DNA of 64,000 bases from Pseudoalteromonas umbrosa (lineage in GTDB: Bacteria; Pseudomonadota; Gammaproteobacteria; Enterobacterales; Alteromonadaceae). The stretch covers positions 62,001-126,000 of the forward strand of contig NZ_JASJUU010000022.1 of assembly GCF_030125375.1 (NCBI RefSeq), in the 5' to 3' direction. Below are positions 32,401 to 38,794 of this stretch, one piece after another (positions within the stretch are counted from its first letter, which is position 1; each line of letters opens with the position of its first letter). The translations under genes and the position numbers were made by a program. The notes below the pieces were generated by a model that saw only the letters and a program-made list of their open reading frames with translations, did no database searches and had not been told where the DNA came from.

Positions 32401-34089
32401 CATTTCGAAACTGCGGTCAAAATACACGCCAATTTGATCTTCTGCGCCAATGCCTTGGGCAATCAACCAGTGCGCCAATTGATTGGTGCGTTGTTCAAAC
32501 TGCGCGTAACTCATATGCTCACCGGCAAAAATCAAGGCACTTTGATCTGGTGTTTTTTGGGCTTGCGCACTGATGATGTCTGCAATAGAGTCTTGCCATT
32601 CAAATGCCGACTCGCCATTTGAGAACGACTCCAAGCTCTGCTGTCTGTGTGCAGGATACCAGTCTAAATATTGCAGTGGTGATGCTGGGTGCAAGGAGAC
32701 CGCACTGAGCAGCGCAGCCAGTTCATCCAAGCAATGTTTGGCAAATGCTTCGCTGTATAAGGTGTTGGCATAGTAAAGGTGCAACGTGGTATCACCGCTT
32801 ACTTCTTCAATCACATCCAATTGCAAGTCAAAAGGCATTGAAAAGCGCAGCGCCTGGGTATCTTTGAGCGTTACCCCTTGCAGTGAGTCCATCGCACCTT
32901 TGTCACGCTTTAGATAATTAAACATCACCTGAAACAGCGGGTGACTCCCGGTGCTTCGTGGCGGTTTAATGGCATCAAGCAGGTGCTCAAAAGGCAAATC
33001 TTGATTGGCTTGCGCAAACTGCGAGAACAACTTGGCTTTATCAAGTAACGCTGAAAAACTGTCTTGCGGCGCCACTTCCAAGCGTACCACTTGGGTATTA
33101 ATGAAAAAGCCAATTAAACCATGTGTTTGCGCATGATGTCGGTTAGCAATGGGTACGCCCACTTTGACATCATGTTGGTCGCTATAGCGATGCAATAAAT
33201 ATTGAAAAGCACTGAGCAACACCAAATACGGTGTCACCTGATGCTGTTTGGTCAATGACTGAACTTGCTGCCATAACTTATTTGGCAGTGTCATAGATTG
33301 GGTTGTAATGGGATAATTACCGCCCTGCCTTGCTAAGCTGTTTGCTGGTAGGCGCAGTGGCTCAAAATCATCGCCAAGTGCCGTTTGCCAGTCCGCTAAT
33401 TGCTTTTCTAACAATATGGTCTGATCTTGCTGTGCAAGCCACAAAGCGTAATCTAGATAATCAGCTTGCGGTATCAGCTCAGGTAAACTTTGCTGATTCT
33501 GTAGAAGGGCATACGCTTGAATAAACTCATTAAATAGCTGCTGCATCGATGTACCATCAGTCACAATGTGGTGCATAACGACCAGTAATGTACACTCGCC
33601 TTGTGACTCAAGCAGTGCCACACGTAGAAGCGGTTCAGCGGTTAAATCAAAAGGCTGATCAGCAATTTCAAATGCCTGCTGCACGGTATCATCTTGATTG
33701 GGTACATCAATAAAAGTGAATGCATTATCCGCTTGCAGCTGCTGCACCGTAGTGCCTCCGTCTACACTAAAACGACTATTTAAGATGCCGTGTTTAGCCA
33801 CCAAGTGTCCGAAACTTGCCTGTACCCAAGCTTTGTTTAATTGGCCTTGAAAGGTCAAGGTACCCGCTAAGTTATACACACTGTCAGCAGGGTCTAACTG
33901 CCAAGCGGTCCAAAGCCGTTGCTGAGCCGGTGTTAATGGCACTTTTGCAGTTCTGTCCTGGCGCACTGCTAACTGATTTTGTTTGGCTCTAGATTGACTG
34001 TCGGCCAATTTGGCTTTGAGTTTTAATTGCTGTTCTTCAGTTAATGCGCCACCGCGCTCGCGTCTTCTTCTGCGCTTTTGCTCGCTCAT
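17464..34089 (-). CDS. Giant four-module NRPS (Ser-E, Gly-E, Gly, basic) ending in an orphan C domain
   Basis: 5541 residues in one frame. Order with approximate motif positions: C (HHIVTDGTS 173)-A1 (650)-PCP (1033)-E (HHLVIDGVSW 1216)-C of D-L type (HHMLLDGWSS 1680)-A2 (2146)-PCP (2515)-E (2700)-C of D-L type (3162)-A3 (3630)-PCP (4000)-C (HHIISDAWS 4185)-A4 (4655)-PCP (5033)-C (HHIISDGWS 5222). Pockets read by eye: A1 D-V-W-H-I-S-L-I-D, Ser; A2 and A3 D-I-L-Q-L-G-M-I-W, Gly; A4 D-A-E-D-I-G-A-V-T, probably basic (Lys or Arg). Predicted additions: D-Ser, Gly, Gly, basic residue. Both termini are very basic (KRRRRRERGG at the start; KKRKMAKFGKLKK at the end). The last C domain has no A domain and should serve the next protein's Asp module. 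A ribosome site AGGTGG precedes the ATG. Confidence 0.95.
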   Translation of the reverse strand: MSEQKRRRRRERGGALTEEQQLKLKAKLADSQSRAKQNQLAVRQDRTAKVPLTPAQQRLWTAWQLDPADSVYNLAGTLTFQGQLNKAWVQASFGHLVAKHGILNSRFSVDGGTTVQQLQADNAFTFIDVPNQDDTVQQAFEIADQPFDLTAEPLLRVALLESQGECTLLVVMHHIVTDGTSMQQLFNEFIQAYALLQNQQSLPELIPQADYLDYALWLAQQDQTILLEKQLADWQTALGDDFEPLRLPANSLARQGGNYPITTQSMTLPNKLWQQVQSLTKQHQVTPYLVLLSAFQYLLHRYSDQHDVKVGVPIANRHHAQTHGLIGFFINTQVVRLEVAPQDSFSALLDKAKLFSQFAQANQDLPFEHLLDAIKPPRSTGSHPLFQVMFNYLKRDKGAMDSLQGVTLKDTQALRFSMPFDLQLDVIEEVSGDTTLHLYYANTLYSEAFAKHCLDELAALLSAVSLHPASPLQYLDWYPAHRQQSLESFSNGESAFEWQDSIADIISAQAQKTPDQSALIFAGEHMSYAQFEQRTNQLAHWLIAQGIGAEDQIGVYFDRSFEMVIALIGVMKSGAAYVPLDPNLPADRIEYIAQNSTFKLVLGNRDNQQFNVPYFAWSALAERLETHSGDYPSVTILPQQAAYVIYTSGSTGKPKGVVNHHHALYNRISWQDQAYPIDSQDRVLQKTPYGFDVSVWEFFWPLMRGATLVVAEPEIHKEPRELAELIQAQQVTLLHFVPSMLQAFISEPLAQQCTSIKHIICSGEALPAALQADTLKLLPQLEIHNLYGPTEAAIDVSYYECDGRADKAVPIGKPIAGCELWVLDQQLNLSPIGAVGELYIGGIGLARGYANRPDLSAERFVANPFAHDGSRLYRSGDLVRWSELGELEYLGRTDHQVKIRGLRIELGEIETQLFAQEGVKEAVVVAVSGPNGGARLAAYVSGSSLDEDRLQQGLSDALPDYMVPSSIMILDALPLSSNGKVDRKALPEPKLHTQHAYQAPQGERETLLCQTWQQVLGHSQIGRNDNFFALGGDSILSLQIVSAMRQHGFALSAKQVFEAPTIAQLAEALSELSEEDKIPQVVSGEVPLLPIQHTFFARQPSHIDHWNQAIRLMPPEPIGLAQLNDSVQLLIKHHDSLRLQFQHQGTWQQVYRDYDEANYREVVWYQQTTDCEFDTYLLNAAEQAQASLSIQRGDSLRVLYVHSERRQALILIAHHLVIDGVSWRILVDDLLQGIGLATAGEVLALSHKSHSYQYWAQQLQAYPNAHASEFALWQNQQCDAIDLPNYVADGDATIASAQTLQVKLSESHTQALLSQASRPYRTHIDELLLAALSVALKQWTGSSNAQIFLEGHGREPWQSQLDLSRTVGWFTSLYPVKLSYDDDLAHTIITTKERLRALPNKGIGYGAFKYYGSEAQQHALCTERKPQIEFNYLGQLDANSNVQLANWQMSTDGVGSSIAAQNPLSADIAINGAIQNSQLQLAISYSGAQLLSSDMAEFAQCFEHGLIEVINHCLDAEVRFTPADVPLLTMSQAELDMLPIVQSSVSSIYPLSAMQQGMMFHSMVEQSAAYLNQLRLDISDLDVTRFKAAWQQVVDRHDALRTGFISTTQQNFQYVIQDHQIAFDELDWRVESGQSTDELARTILETGFAVTEEVGLMSFTLVQQSAQQHHFIWTYHHMLLDGWSSTAVLAEVMMAYQGQALPQPGGQYQNYLAYLAKQDETAGDDYWQSRLAQLNEASYLTELQSRDTLDSDLGYEQHTLQLDESQAAQLQAFAQQQEITVNTVLQGAWSLLLSRMLNKSAVCFGATTSGRPADLVGSDSTVGLFINTLPVISTLDNEQVIGQWLKTCQKDSMQSREFEHTPLYQIQKLADGQVSFDQQGLFDSLLIFENYPISETLGANELGGAKFSLVENREETNYPLTVFVETAQGLTINFAYQGWRLSAEFVAHLANNLSRLLEALQTQVEQPLGHIQLLDEATQAEVKKFGIGTTETLPNSDALAMFEAQAKQSPLAIAVQNEQGQQLSYGALNGRANQLAQALLAAGLTTEMPVAISMTRGIDMIVAILAVSKAGGVYVPIAVELPEERRDYICQHSGAKFVLTNFEVSFAEDVTCLNVTDLPLTSYDDGNLNAQRHHHQLVYTLYTSGSTGLPKGVAISHGNLVNFLLGMQQQLGLNSALNALALTSLSFDISGLEIYLPLISGGTVTVAQNAATLSAALLAEQDLIQATPAGWRSLLELDLLTQVQGTRALCGGEALPAELVADLAQSGVQLWNMYGPTETTIWSSCYQVTQAPVHLGDATLNTQLYVLDNQLNLCPQQVAGELYIAGLGLARGYLSRPELSAERFVANPFADDGSRLYRTGDLVRWNQNGQLEYLGRTDHQVKIRGYRIELGDIEAQLYRCEGVSEAVVVDDNSTGTTQLVGYVSGKALDSEMITTTIAQWLPDYMVPALVMALDEMPHNSNGKIDRKALPTPQWQTETVYQAPQGAREELLCQTWQQVLDQSPIGRHDNFFALGGDSILSLQIVASMRQQGFTLSPKQVFEAPTIAQLALELIELDSEHQVSQVVRGDVPLLPIQQAYFARQPSNVNHWNQAIRLTPPMPIRLDILTDSVDMLIKHHDSLRLQYQYQDGWQQAYRDYEESHYREVVWYQKTTDGAFDADLAAAAEQAQTSLNIHNGDVLRVIYVHSESRRELILIAHHLVIDGVSWRILVDDLLRSIMQLNAGKTIALASKSHSYQSWAKEIQAYPSSNEDEFEFWQKQQCEALTLPNFVSAGDDTMQSAKTLQVTLDEEQTQALLSLAIRPYRSHIDELLLVALSVALEQWTGSKEAQVFIEGHGREPWQSQLDLSRTTGWFTTLYPVKLVSNGDLAQTIISVKEHLRALPNKGVGYGAFKYYGSAAQQQALTTDRKPQIEFNYLGQIDASNNAQFAQWQMSTTGVGSSIAAQNPLSADIAINGAVQNKALQLGITYSEACLASADMTDFKALFEQALTQVIAHCSNANMRLTPADVPLLSLSQAELDALPIAQQSVSSIYPLSAMQQGMMFHSLVEESTAYMNQLRLDIRGLDVMRFKAAWQQVVDRHEALRTGFISTPLQQLQYVVAEHQITFSELDWQLEPTKSTEHLAQSILEQGFKVTEKVGLMSFTLVQHAPLQHHFIWTYHHMLLDGWSSTAVLAEVMMAYQGQTLPKLGGQYQDYLVYLAKQEERAGDDYWQSRLAQLDEATYLTQLQGRTHLDSARGYAQHSLQLSAQQAAQLHAFAQQQEITVNTVLQGVWSLLLARMLNKSTVCFGATTSGRPADLVGSDTTVGLFINTLPVINTLDNEQTLSQFLKACQQESMHSRAFEHTPLYQIQKLAEGKVSFDQQGLFDSLFIFENYPISDTLGKNELDGASFSLVENREETNYPLTVFVETIDGITINFAYQEWRLSAELVAQLASNLENLLDVVQSQVDSPLGHIQLLDIQAQKTIQQLGVGQHQRLPNSDALAMFEMQAKQAPDAIALRNEQNDSMTYGQLECRANQLAHALLAAGLTTEMPVAVSMARGIDMIVAILAISKAGGVYVPIAVELPTMRRDYICQHSGAQLVLTNANIDFNADVTCINVAELSLDTYSKSKPNTQRHHDQLVYTLYTSGSTGLPKGVAISHGNLLNFLLGMQQQLAFEGPLHALALTSLSFDISGLEIYLPLISGGTVTVAQNATSLTPDLLAQQDLLQATPAGWRSLLTLDLLTSVKGKLALCGGEALPEELVNDLAATGVRLWNMYGPTETTIWSSCYPVDQTPVHLGEAILNTQLYVLDNQLNLCPQRVAGELYIAGSGLARGYLSRPELSAERFVANPFTTDGSRLYRTGDMVRWNDKGQLEYLGRTDHQVKIRGYRIELGDIEAQLYRCEGVNEAVVVDDNSTGATQLVGYVSGEQLDVDIITAAIGERLPDYMIPALIMVLDEMPHNSNGKIDRKALPKPQWQASTVFELPETEIEIDLATIWQSVLGVERIGRGDNFFALGGDSIKALSVISQAHKAGLNVEIPALFSTENLGELAALIDAHHGSETLPLVRQSNIYSGLSFAEQRQWFLWKLAPQSSAYHIKGAMMLEGKLDLQALQSALDYVRNTHAALRTVYSEDADAQVTQHITPMGASNYRYFDASQALDCTVWRDTFIAEPFVLTEGNLFRVALIKHHEARHELVVVMHHIISDAWSLQLIIDDFAKAYQSAFLAQPLSLSEQGLRYSDYAKWQRDWFSEEIKAKQLAYWHDALGDDLSPLRLPSDLESPLDTYQAVTEQVQLNDALKQALVDYAKANSTSVFSILMLALKVLLHRYSGQSVVRVGMPIANRHNVDTESLVGFFVNTQVITTELAGDLSLSDALKKVKAQLQGAQAHQDLPFEQLLDSLDLDRDLQQPLFQVMINHQRVDGDALLKLPQLEMSPITINAREAQFELVLNCFENSDGLSNIEFEFAKERFSPSRRAELASVLRRVLAAIVHDHTMRVAQLSLMPQAQHLQLHALAKGQAHSSAQLVVEQLNEIAKQYQSEPAVKFADMTLSYQQLAAKSNQLSHHLLEILSSEEQKVVAVRFARGIDMVIAALAVFKAGATYVPIDPSIPIERQQYIAQQSNAKLMLSDDIVTLLGDMAIETIDDTKLSDYPATPLPCVVEPKQVAYMIFTSGSTGLPKGVAVSHQALADHCYAMQQYYLYQPQDHALLFASMGFDAALEQLLMPLLHGAQLSVVDAKLTGPDTLAEYAAKEGVTVVDLPPAYLRHVSALQSVRLCIVGGEGWHQGDFKLAQNSLPQAQFVNAYGPTEAVVTPTLWIGDSQSQVNGRYVPIGQPVGNRQVFVLDSGLNLLPKGAIGELYIGGSCLAEGYINQPELTAERFVADPFSEQGGRLYRTGDLVRWDENNQLQYLGRVDDQVKIRGHRIELGEIEAQLSAVDGVEQAIVMVQNAAEQPVLVAYAATQSRTASELQAQLRDTLPDYMIPQAIEIMVQFPLNQNGKVDRKSLPQISVEQHQGEFVAPQGDLEQHIAKVWQTLLKVEKVSRHDNFFALGGDSITALRLVPRINELGDYGIEVKDIFNSQDLAALAQCVLASKQLVKRIALAPAPRAEQMPVSPAQQSLWLTDRLSSEADKAAYNIAGAVALSGALDVGALEQAFNALAVRHEILRSQFVDVDGEPRVTVLDRLDFRLAVEQVDSELSAQRLRNEFEQQSFDLSTAPLMRAKVLQLAEQRYQLLVSMHHIISDGWSIANLVQELGVFYAEQLGDDSLVAKLAPLDVQYADYASWQNARLAAEEGAQNKAFWQQQLLAAPPVSILPLHLPRPDKPSSQGDQVLFNIAPELSAQLQVLSEVHQLSLFALLKASYMTFLSQQTGQQDLVVGTDLAGREDAALEPLIGFFIKVLPVRISLKADDSFISLAKQVQQQLLAVQDHQLLTLENIAQVADVPRQSGVSPIFQQLFVMQNTPQPRWPVEGVEISEISSEGVTSKFDSAIFIETTDQGLNGNLVFKRDLYLKDKMQGMITDWLGLLATLVSQPEQLLPKPKRSGAMKKRKMAKFGKLKK
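22110..31000 (-). repeat. Tandem duplication of a PCP-E-C-A unit inside the giant NRPS
   Basis: Two consecutive copies, each about 4.45 kb, running from one carrier protein to the next (carrier motifs near 30990, 26545 and 22098). Both copies encode PCP-E-C(D-L type)-A(Gly) with near-identical protein motifs, such as YPLSAMQQGMMFHS and SFDISGLEIYLPLISGGTVTVAQNA. The DNA is clearly similar but diverged. The duplication explains an epimerase placed after a Gly module. Boundaries are approximate. Confidence 0.8.
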
Positions 34090-34370
34090 GCTGATCCCAC
34101 CTGGCTATCGATTGTTATGCACTGCTGTTTGTCGGTCGAGATAAAAAACAAAATATTGCTTTGCTCATGCTCAACCACATTGCAATTAGTTTTGGCTTTC
34201 TACCGTATGACACTCACCACCATACACAGCAACTCAAACAAGGCATCTCAGCTGCATTGCTGTTACTTATTATGTTTTTAGGTTGTGGTGATTACATCGA
34301 GTTTTGCTTAGATGTGTCGGTAAATTTGCCCTTAATGCCAGCTAGACGTTGGGAGAGGAAAAAAATAAAG
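34090..34370. other. Intergenic leader/promoter stretch before the giant NRPS
   Basis: About 280 bases between the PKS terminator and the giant NRPS start. Two overlapping plus-strand frames (34078-34281 and 34161-34415) lack ribosome sites and recognisable motifs, so I do not call genes. A weak iron-starvation-like element (TTTAT-N16-CGT, 34346-34369, minus strand) overlaps the terminator tail. The stretch probably holds the NRPS promoter. Confidence 0.35.
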
Positions 34371-34393
34371 TGGGAGGCCTGCTTGGCCTCCCA
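34371..34393 (-). terminator. Rho-independent terminator after the PKS gene
   Basis: A perfect 9-bp GC-rich stem (TGGGAGGCC / GGCCTCCCA) with a 5-base loop, followed on the minus strand by CTTTATTTTTTT. It lies 32 bases after the PKS stop codon and would separate the PKS transcript from the giant NRPS. Confidence 0.8.
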
Positions 34394-34424
34394 AAAAATA
34401 GTTACAGCGCTTTAAAGTAGCCCT

Positions 34425-37400
34425 CTATTCGCTCAGCAATTGCTCTTCAATTAGGAACGTGAGATTGTCTAAATTAGGATCTTCAAAGAAGGTGGCGGGC
34501 TCTATCTCTATAGCAAACTGCTGTTTGACCTTCGCCAACATTTGAATGGCTATCAGCGAGTCGCCGCCGAGTTCAAACAAGTTATCAAAAATACCAATCT
34601 CATCAAACCCTAAGAACTCGCTCCAAATCGCCGCCAATTGCAGTTCAAGCTCGCTTTCTGGGGCTTCAAACTCGGTATCAAGATCTGGACGTTTGTGCCC
34701 TTTTGGCGCAGCAGACTTTGCCTGCATCAACTTTTCTGTCAGCTCTGCAACTTTATCTGCACGGGCCTGCCAAGACAGGCTCGTAGCATATACTTGCGGC
34801 GCTTGCGATTGGCTGATACCGTCCAGTAAGGTTTTTGCCGCAAGCTCATCAATACCAAAGTCTTCACCGACACTGTGACCCGCTGCCATGCCGATATTCG
34901 CCCATGCATCCCAATTCACCGATTGCACTAAAAATGGCTGTGACTGCATCGCCACTGCATCAAGGTAACTGTTCGCAGCACAATAATCACTCTGACCAAG
35001 CGCACCCAAAACCGATGCCAAAGATGAACATAAAATCATCCGCTCAAGTTGATGCGATTTAAACGCAGCTAAAAGGTTATCTGTGCCACGGGTTTTCGCC
35101 GCCATGCTTTGCGCCGCTTGCTCGGTGGTCATTTGAGCCAGCATGCCTCCACCCGGTAAGCCCGCAGCGTGGATCACCTGAGTAATGCGGCCCAGTGATT
35201 GCTCGGCATGACTAATGGCGACATTCAAGCTCGCAATATCTAATACATCAGCAGTCACCACTGCAACGCGCGCACCAGCTTCTTGAAGTGCTTGCAGTGC
35301 GTGAATCTGACCTGTCAGCTTGCTGTCGGTGTGCTCATCGACAAGCAATGCAGGCCACTGCTCGCTGTCAGGGAATTCTGTACGAGTTTGCAGCATCAAT
35401 GCATGGCCTTGTGCGGCCAATAACTCAGCTAACACTAAGCCCACACCGCCAAGACCCCCAGTAATAAACGTCACTGGCGACGACGCACTAGTCGCCGTAA
35501 CCTCTGTGCGCGGCAAGACTTGCTCAGTTAAAACAAAGCGCTGACGACCTCGATAAGCAATTTCTTTTACCTCATTGGCCATATCTGCAACCAGCTGCGC
35601 GGCAATGTGTGATTGAGCGCTATCGCGCTGAGCTGAGGTGATTTCTCGAAGCTGACAATCAATGCTTGTTTGCTCCATGCCTATCACCCGCGTGATCCCA
35701 AGCGCTGTGGCTTTGTCCGCCGATATTTGCTCATCACCTAGCACGCTGAATAATTCACAAGCAACCACAGTCCAATGCAGTGTGCCTTGACCCAATAGCC
35801 ATTTGGCCAGTGGTAATAACTGCTGATAACCACATCCTGACTCATCAAGCAAACGACAATCCACAATGCGCGTAAAACTGTGCTGCTCATAAAGTGCTGT
35901 TAATTGATTGGCATCTTGGCAATCCAAACGATACTGACCTTGTCCCAGTGAGACAAATTCATCCCCCTGCCACGCCACGATCACCTCAGCGTCTTTTGTA
36001 CCGAGTTCAGTGGTCAACTGCGACAATATTGGCGCATCCGTCGCAATCACAAGTACCTTTTCGCCATTGAACTGGCTGAGCGCAGAGGTTGTATTCAATT
36101 GCTGCTGCCAAACTGGCGCTAATAATTCAGGACCTGTACTGTCAGCTTGTGTCTTCACTGGAGTTGTGCTGAGTGTCGCATCAACCCAATATTCTGTACT
36201 ATCAAACTGATATGCTGGAAACGCCATCTCTAACCCATGTGGCTTAGATGACACCACAGACCAATCTATCGCTATACCCAATTGCCACAGTTTTGCCAGT
36301 GTTTTCACACAAGGTGGAATAGGCGCTTTTAAATCGCGCGCATGGGCAATGGAATTAAGCACCGTAATATCATCTGCAATCGACTGCTTAGCCAACTTTT
36401 GGAGCGTATCACCAGGGCCTGCTTCAACAAGTACATTGCACTTGGCTGCCAGTGTTTTTACGCCATCAACAAAGTTCACTGCTTGGCGAATATGGTCTAG
36501 CCAATACTGTGTTGAAGTGGCTTGCTCTGGCGTGATCCAAGTTCCCGTTACGTTGGACACAAATGGCGTTTGCGGTGTATTCAATTGCACAGTATTTAAT
36601 ACTTCAGCAAATTCATCCAACACAGGTTCAGTCAAATGACTGTGGAAAGCGTGCGACACATGCAAACGCGTGACGCTAATATCAGCGGCTTTGAGCTCAG
36701 TTTGCAGCGCCTTAATGGCTTCTTTAGACCCCGCCACGACGGTGTTGGTCGGGCTATTGCACGCTGCGATATCCAGTTGTGCATTTAAATACGGCTGTAA
36801 ACTTGGCGCATCACTCATCACAGATAACATGGCACCCGGTGCCATTTTTTGTAGCGCTTCGCCGCGGGCCGTCACCAATTTCACAGCGGTATCTAAGCTC
36901 ATCACCTCACTGAGACACGCAGCCACATATTCGCCAATACTGTGACCAAGCATAGCCTCGATGTGTATGCCATGAGCTTGATAGCATTTGGCCATGGCAT
37001 AGGCGACGACAAATAAAGCAAGCTGAGTCACACGGGTTTGACCTAGCAACTGGTTGGCTGCCAAAAGCTCATCATCGTTGGGGGTAAATACGCGGCGTAA
37101 TTCATCTTGCAAGGTGCTATCAAATAAAGCGATGACATCATCAAACTGGGCTTTAAACTCAGGCATATGTTCAAGTAAAGGCTTAGCCATGGTCACATAC
37201 TGGGACCCTTGTCCTGAAAACATCAGCGCCACTTGCACAGCGCCCGCTTTATCACCAACGACATCACGGACTAGCAGTTGTTGCGCCTGCTCTGCGCTAT
37301 CTACTACTAGGGCATGACGCACAGCCTGAGCGGTACGGTTATGCTGCGACTGTGCTGCGATAAGTGCTAAATCATCTGGATTTTGCTGTAATTTGATAGC

Positions 37401-38792
37401 CAGCGCTTGGCGCTGGGATTCCAGTGCTGACTGCGAATTCGCAGACACAGGTAAAATGTGCCAAGGTGATGTATGACTGTGCTGCGTCTCATTTTCTCTG
37501 TATTCTTCTAAAATCACATGGGCGTTAGTGCCGCCCATCCCCAGTGAACTCACCGCCGCTCGGCGCACTGAGTCACTTTCCCATGGAGTCAATGTGGTGT
37601 TGACATAAAATGGGCTATTCGCAAAGTCGATTTTGCTGTTCAGCGGCTCACAGTGCAAACTGGGTGGTAGCGTTTTGTGACGCAGTGCTTGCACCGCTTT
37701 AATCAAACCGGTTACACCCGCCGCGGAGTCAAGATGACCAATATTGGCTTTAATGGACCCGATGGCAATTTGCTGCTTGTCACACTCCCCGTAGGCGCGG
37801 CTTAACGCTGCAATTTCAATCGGATCACCTAAGGTTGTGCCCGTGCCGTGGGTTTCAATATAACCCACTGAGCTTGGCTCGATATCGGCAAATTCCAGTG
37901 CCGCTTCAATGGCACTCGCTTGTCCTGTGACACTTGGTGCGGTGTAACCCACCTTCTCTTTACCATCATTGTTTATTGCAGACCCTTTGATCACGGCTAG
38001 TATATGGTCACCCGCTTCAATGGCATCTTCCACACGCTTAAGCACCACCGCGGCGCTACCGCTACCAATCAAGATACCATCCGCTTGCTCACCAAATGCG
38101 CTCAGTTGGCCAGAGGGTGATAAGCTGCCGCCAGTCGGCGCATGATAACCTTGCTCGTTATTTAAATTTAACCATACGCCACCAGCAAGGGCCGAATCAC
38201 ACTCATAGTTTTGCAGTGAACGACACGCCATGTGTACCGCCACCAACGACGTCGAACATGCCGTCTGTACGGTCACCGCCGGACCAGTGAGATCCAACTC
38301 ATAACTGATGCGCGTCGCCAGTGAATCTTTATCATTGCCATTAGTCAGCGCCAGCAAACTGGTGATATCTTGTTGTGAATCACCCAGTAAGTTTTGCAAT
38401 AAATATGCAGTCACACCGCAACCAGCAAATACACCAGTAAAATTACTGGTATCGGTGGTAATCCCAGCATGTTCTAAGGCATGCCAACAGGTTTGCAAGA
38501 ACACCCGTTGCTGCGGATCAAGTTGTGCCGCTTCTTTAGGGGTATAACCAAAAAATGCAGCGTCAAATTGCGCCATTCCAGCAAAAGGAATACCGCGTTT
38601 AATGTAATCCGGATGCGCAAGATCTTCATCGCTGACGCCCGCCGCTTTTAAACTGTTGTCATCAAATGTTTTGACTGAGCAGTGGCCATCTCTGACATTT
38701 TGCCAAAGTTGATCAACATTATCGGCATCTGGAAAACGGCCAGCCATACCGACGATGGCAATATCTAGTTCGCTGTAATTACTCTCTGACAT
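34425..38792 (-). CDS. Type I polyketide synthase module KS-AT-KR-ACP
   Basis: 1455 residues. The ketosynthase has the active Cys in ACSTSLVAVH (near 180) plus THGTGT and KANIGH. The acyltransferase has GHSIGEY (near 617) and HAFH (near 715), typical of malonyl-CoA specificity. The ketoreductase has a GGLGGVG cofactor site (near 1113) and catalytic Ser plus YCAAN (near 1272). The carrier protein has LGGDSL (near 1410). No dehydratase, enoylreductase or methyltransferase is seen. It should extend the aminoacyl chain from the preceding protein by two carbons and reduce the ketone, giving a beta-hydroxy-gamma-amino acid; with Lys this is 4,8-diamino-3-hydroxyoctanoate. The start lies two bases after the previous stop, so the two genes are co-translated. 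Ketoreductase stereochemistry is not assigned. Confidence 0.94.
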   Translation of the reverse strand: MSESNYSELDIAIVGMAGRFPDADNVDQLWQNVRDGHCSVKTFDDNSLKAAGVSDEDLAHPDYIKRGIPFAGMAQFDAAFFGYTPKEAAQLDPQQRVFLQTCWHALEHAGITTDTSNFTGVFAGCGVTAYLLQNLLGDSQQDITSLLALTNGNDKDSLATRISYELDLTGPAVTVQTACSTSLVAVHMACRSLQNYECDSALAGGVWLNLNNEQGYHAPTGGSLSPSGQLSAFGEQADGILIGSGSAAVVLKRVEDAIEAGDHILAVIKGSAINNDGKEKVGYTAPSVTGQASAIEAALEFADIEPSSVGYIETHGTGTTLGDPIEIAALSRAYGECDKQQIAIGSIKANIGHLDSAAGVTGLIKAVQALRHKTLPPSLHCEPLNSKIDFANSPFYVNTTLTPWESDSVRRAAVSSLGMGGTNAHVILEEYRENETQHSHTSPWHILPVSANSQSALESQRQALAIKLQQNPDDLALIAAQSQHNRTAQAVRHALVVDSAEQAQQLLVRDVVGDKAGAVQVALMFSGQGSQYVTMAKPLLEHMPEFKAQFDDVIALFDSTLQDELRRVFTPNDDELLAANQLLGQTRVTQLALFVVAYAMAKCYQAHGIHIEAMLGHSIGEYVAACLSEVMSLDTAVKLVTARGEALQKMAPGAMLSVMSDAPSLQPYLNAQLDIAACNSPTNTVVAGSKEAIKALQTELKAADISVTRLHVSHAFHSHLTEPVLDEFAEVLNTVQLNTPQTPFVSNVTGTWITPEQATSTQYWLDHIRQAVNFVDGVKTLAAKCNVLVEAGPGDTLQKLAKQSIADDITVLNSIAHARDLKAPIPPCVKTLAKLWQLGIAIDWSVVSSKPHGLEMAFPAYQFDSTEYWVDATLSTTPVKTQADSTGPELLAPVWQQQLNTTSALSQFNGEKVLVIATDAPILSQLTTELGTKDAEVIVAWQGDEFVSLGQGQYRLDCQDANQLTALYEQHSFTRIVDCRLLDESGCGYQQLLPLAKWLLGQGTLHWTVVACELFSVLGDEQISADKATALGITRVIGMEQTSIDCQLREITSAQRDSAQSHIAAQLVADMANEVKEIAYRGRQRFVLTEQVLPRTEVTATSASSPVTFITGGLGGVGLVLAELLAAQGHALMLQTRTEFPDSEQWPALLVDEHTDSKLTGQIHALQALQEAGARVAVVTADVLDIASLNVAISHAEQSLGRITQVIHAAGLPGGGMLAQMTTEQAAQSMAAKTRGTDNLLAAFKSHQLERMILCSSLASVLGALGQSDYCAANSYLDAVAMQSQPFLVQSVNWDAWANIGMAAGHSVGEDFGIDELAAKTLLDGISQSQAPQVYATSLSWQARADKVAELTEKLMQAKSAAPKGHKRPDLDTEFEAPESELELQLAAIWSEFLGFDEIGIFDNLFELGGDSLIAIQMLAKVKQQFAIEIEPATFFEDPNLDNLTFLIEEQLLSE

Positions 38793-38794
38793 GA

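Noticed and set aside
34078..34415. Two overlapping plus-strand frames in the gap before the giant NRPS
   Set aside because: No ribosome site or recognisable motif; one runs into the NRPS coding strand and the other through the PKS terminator.
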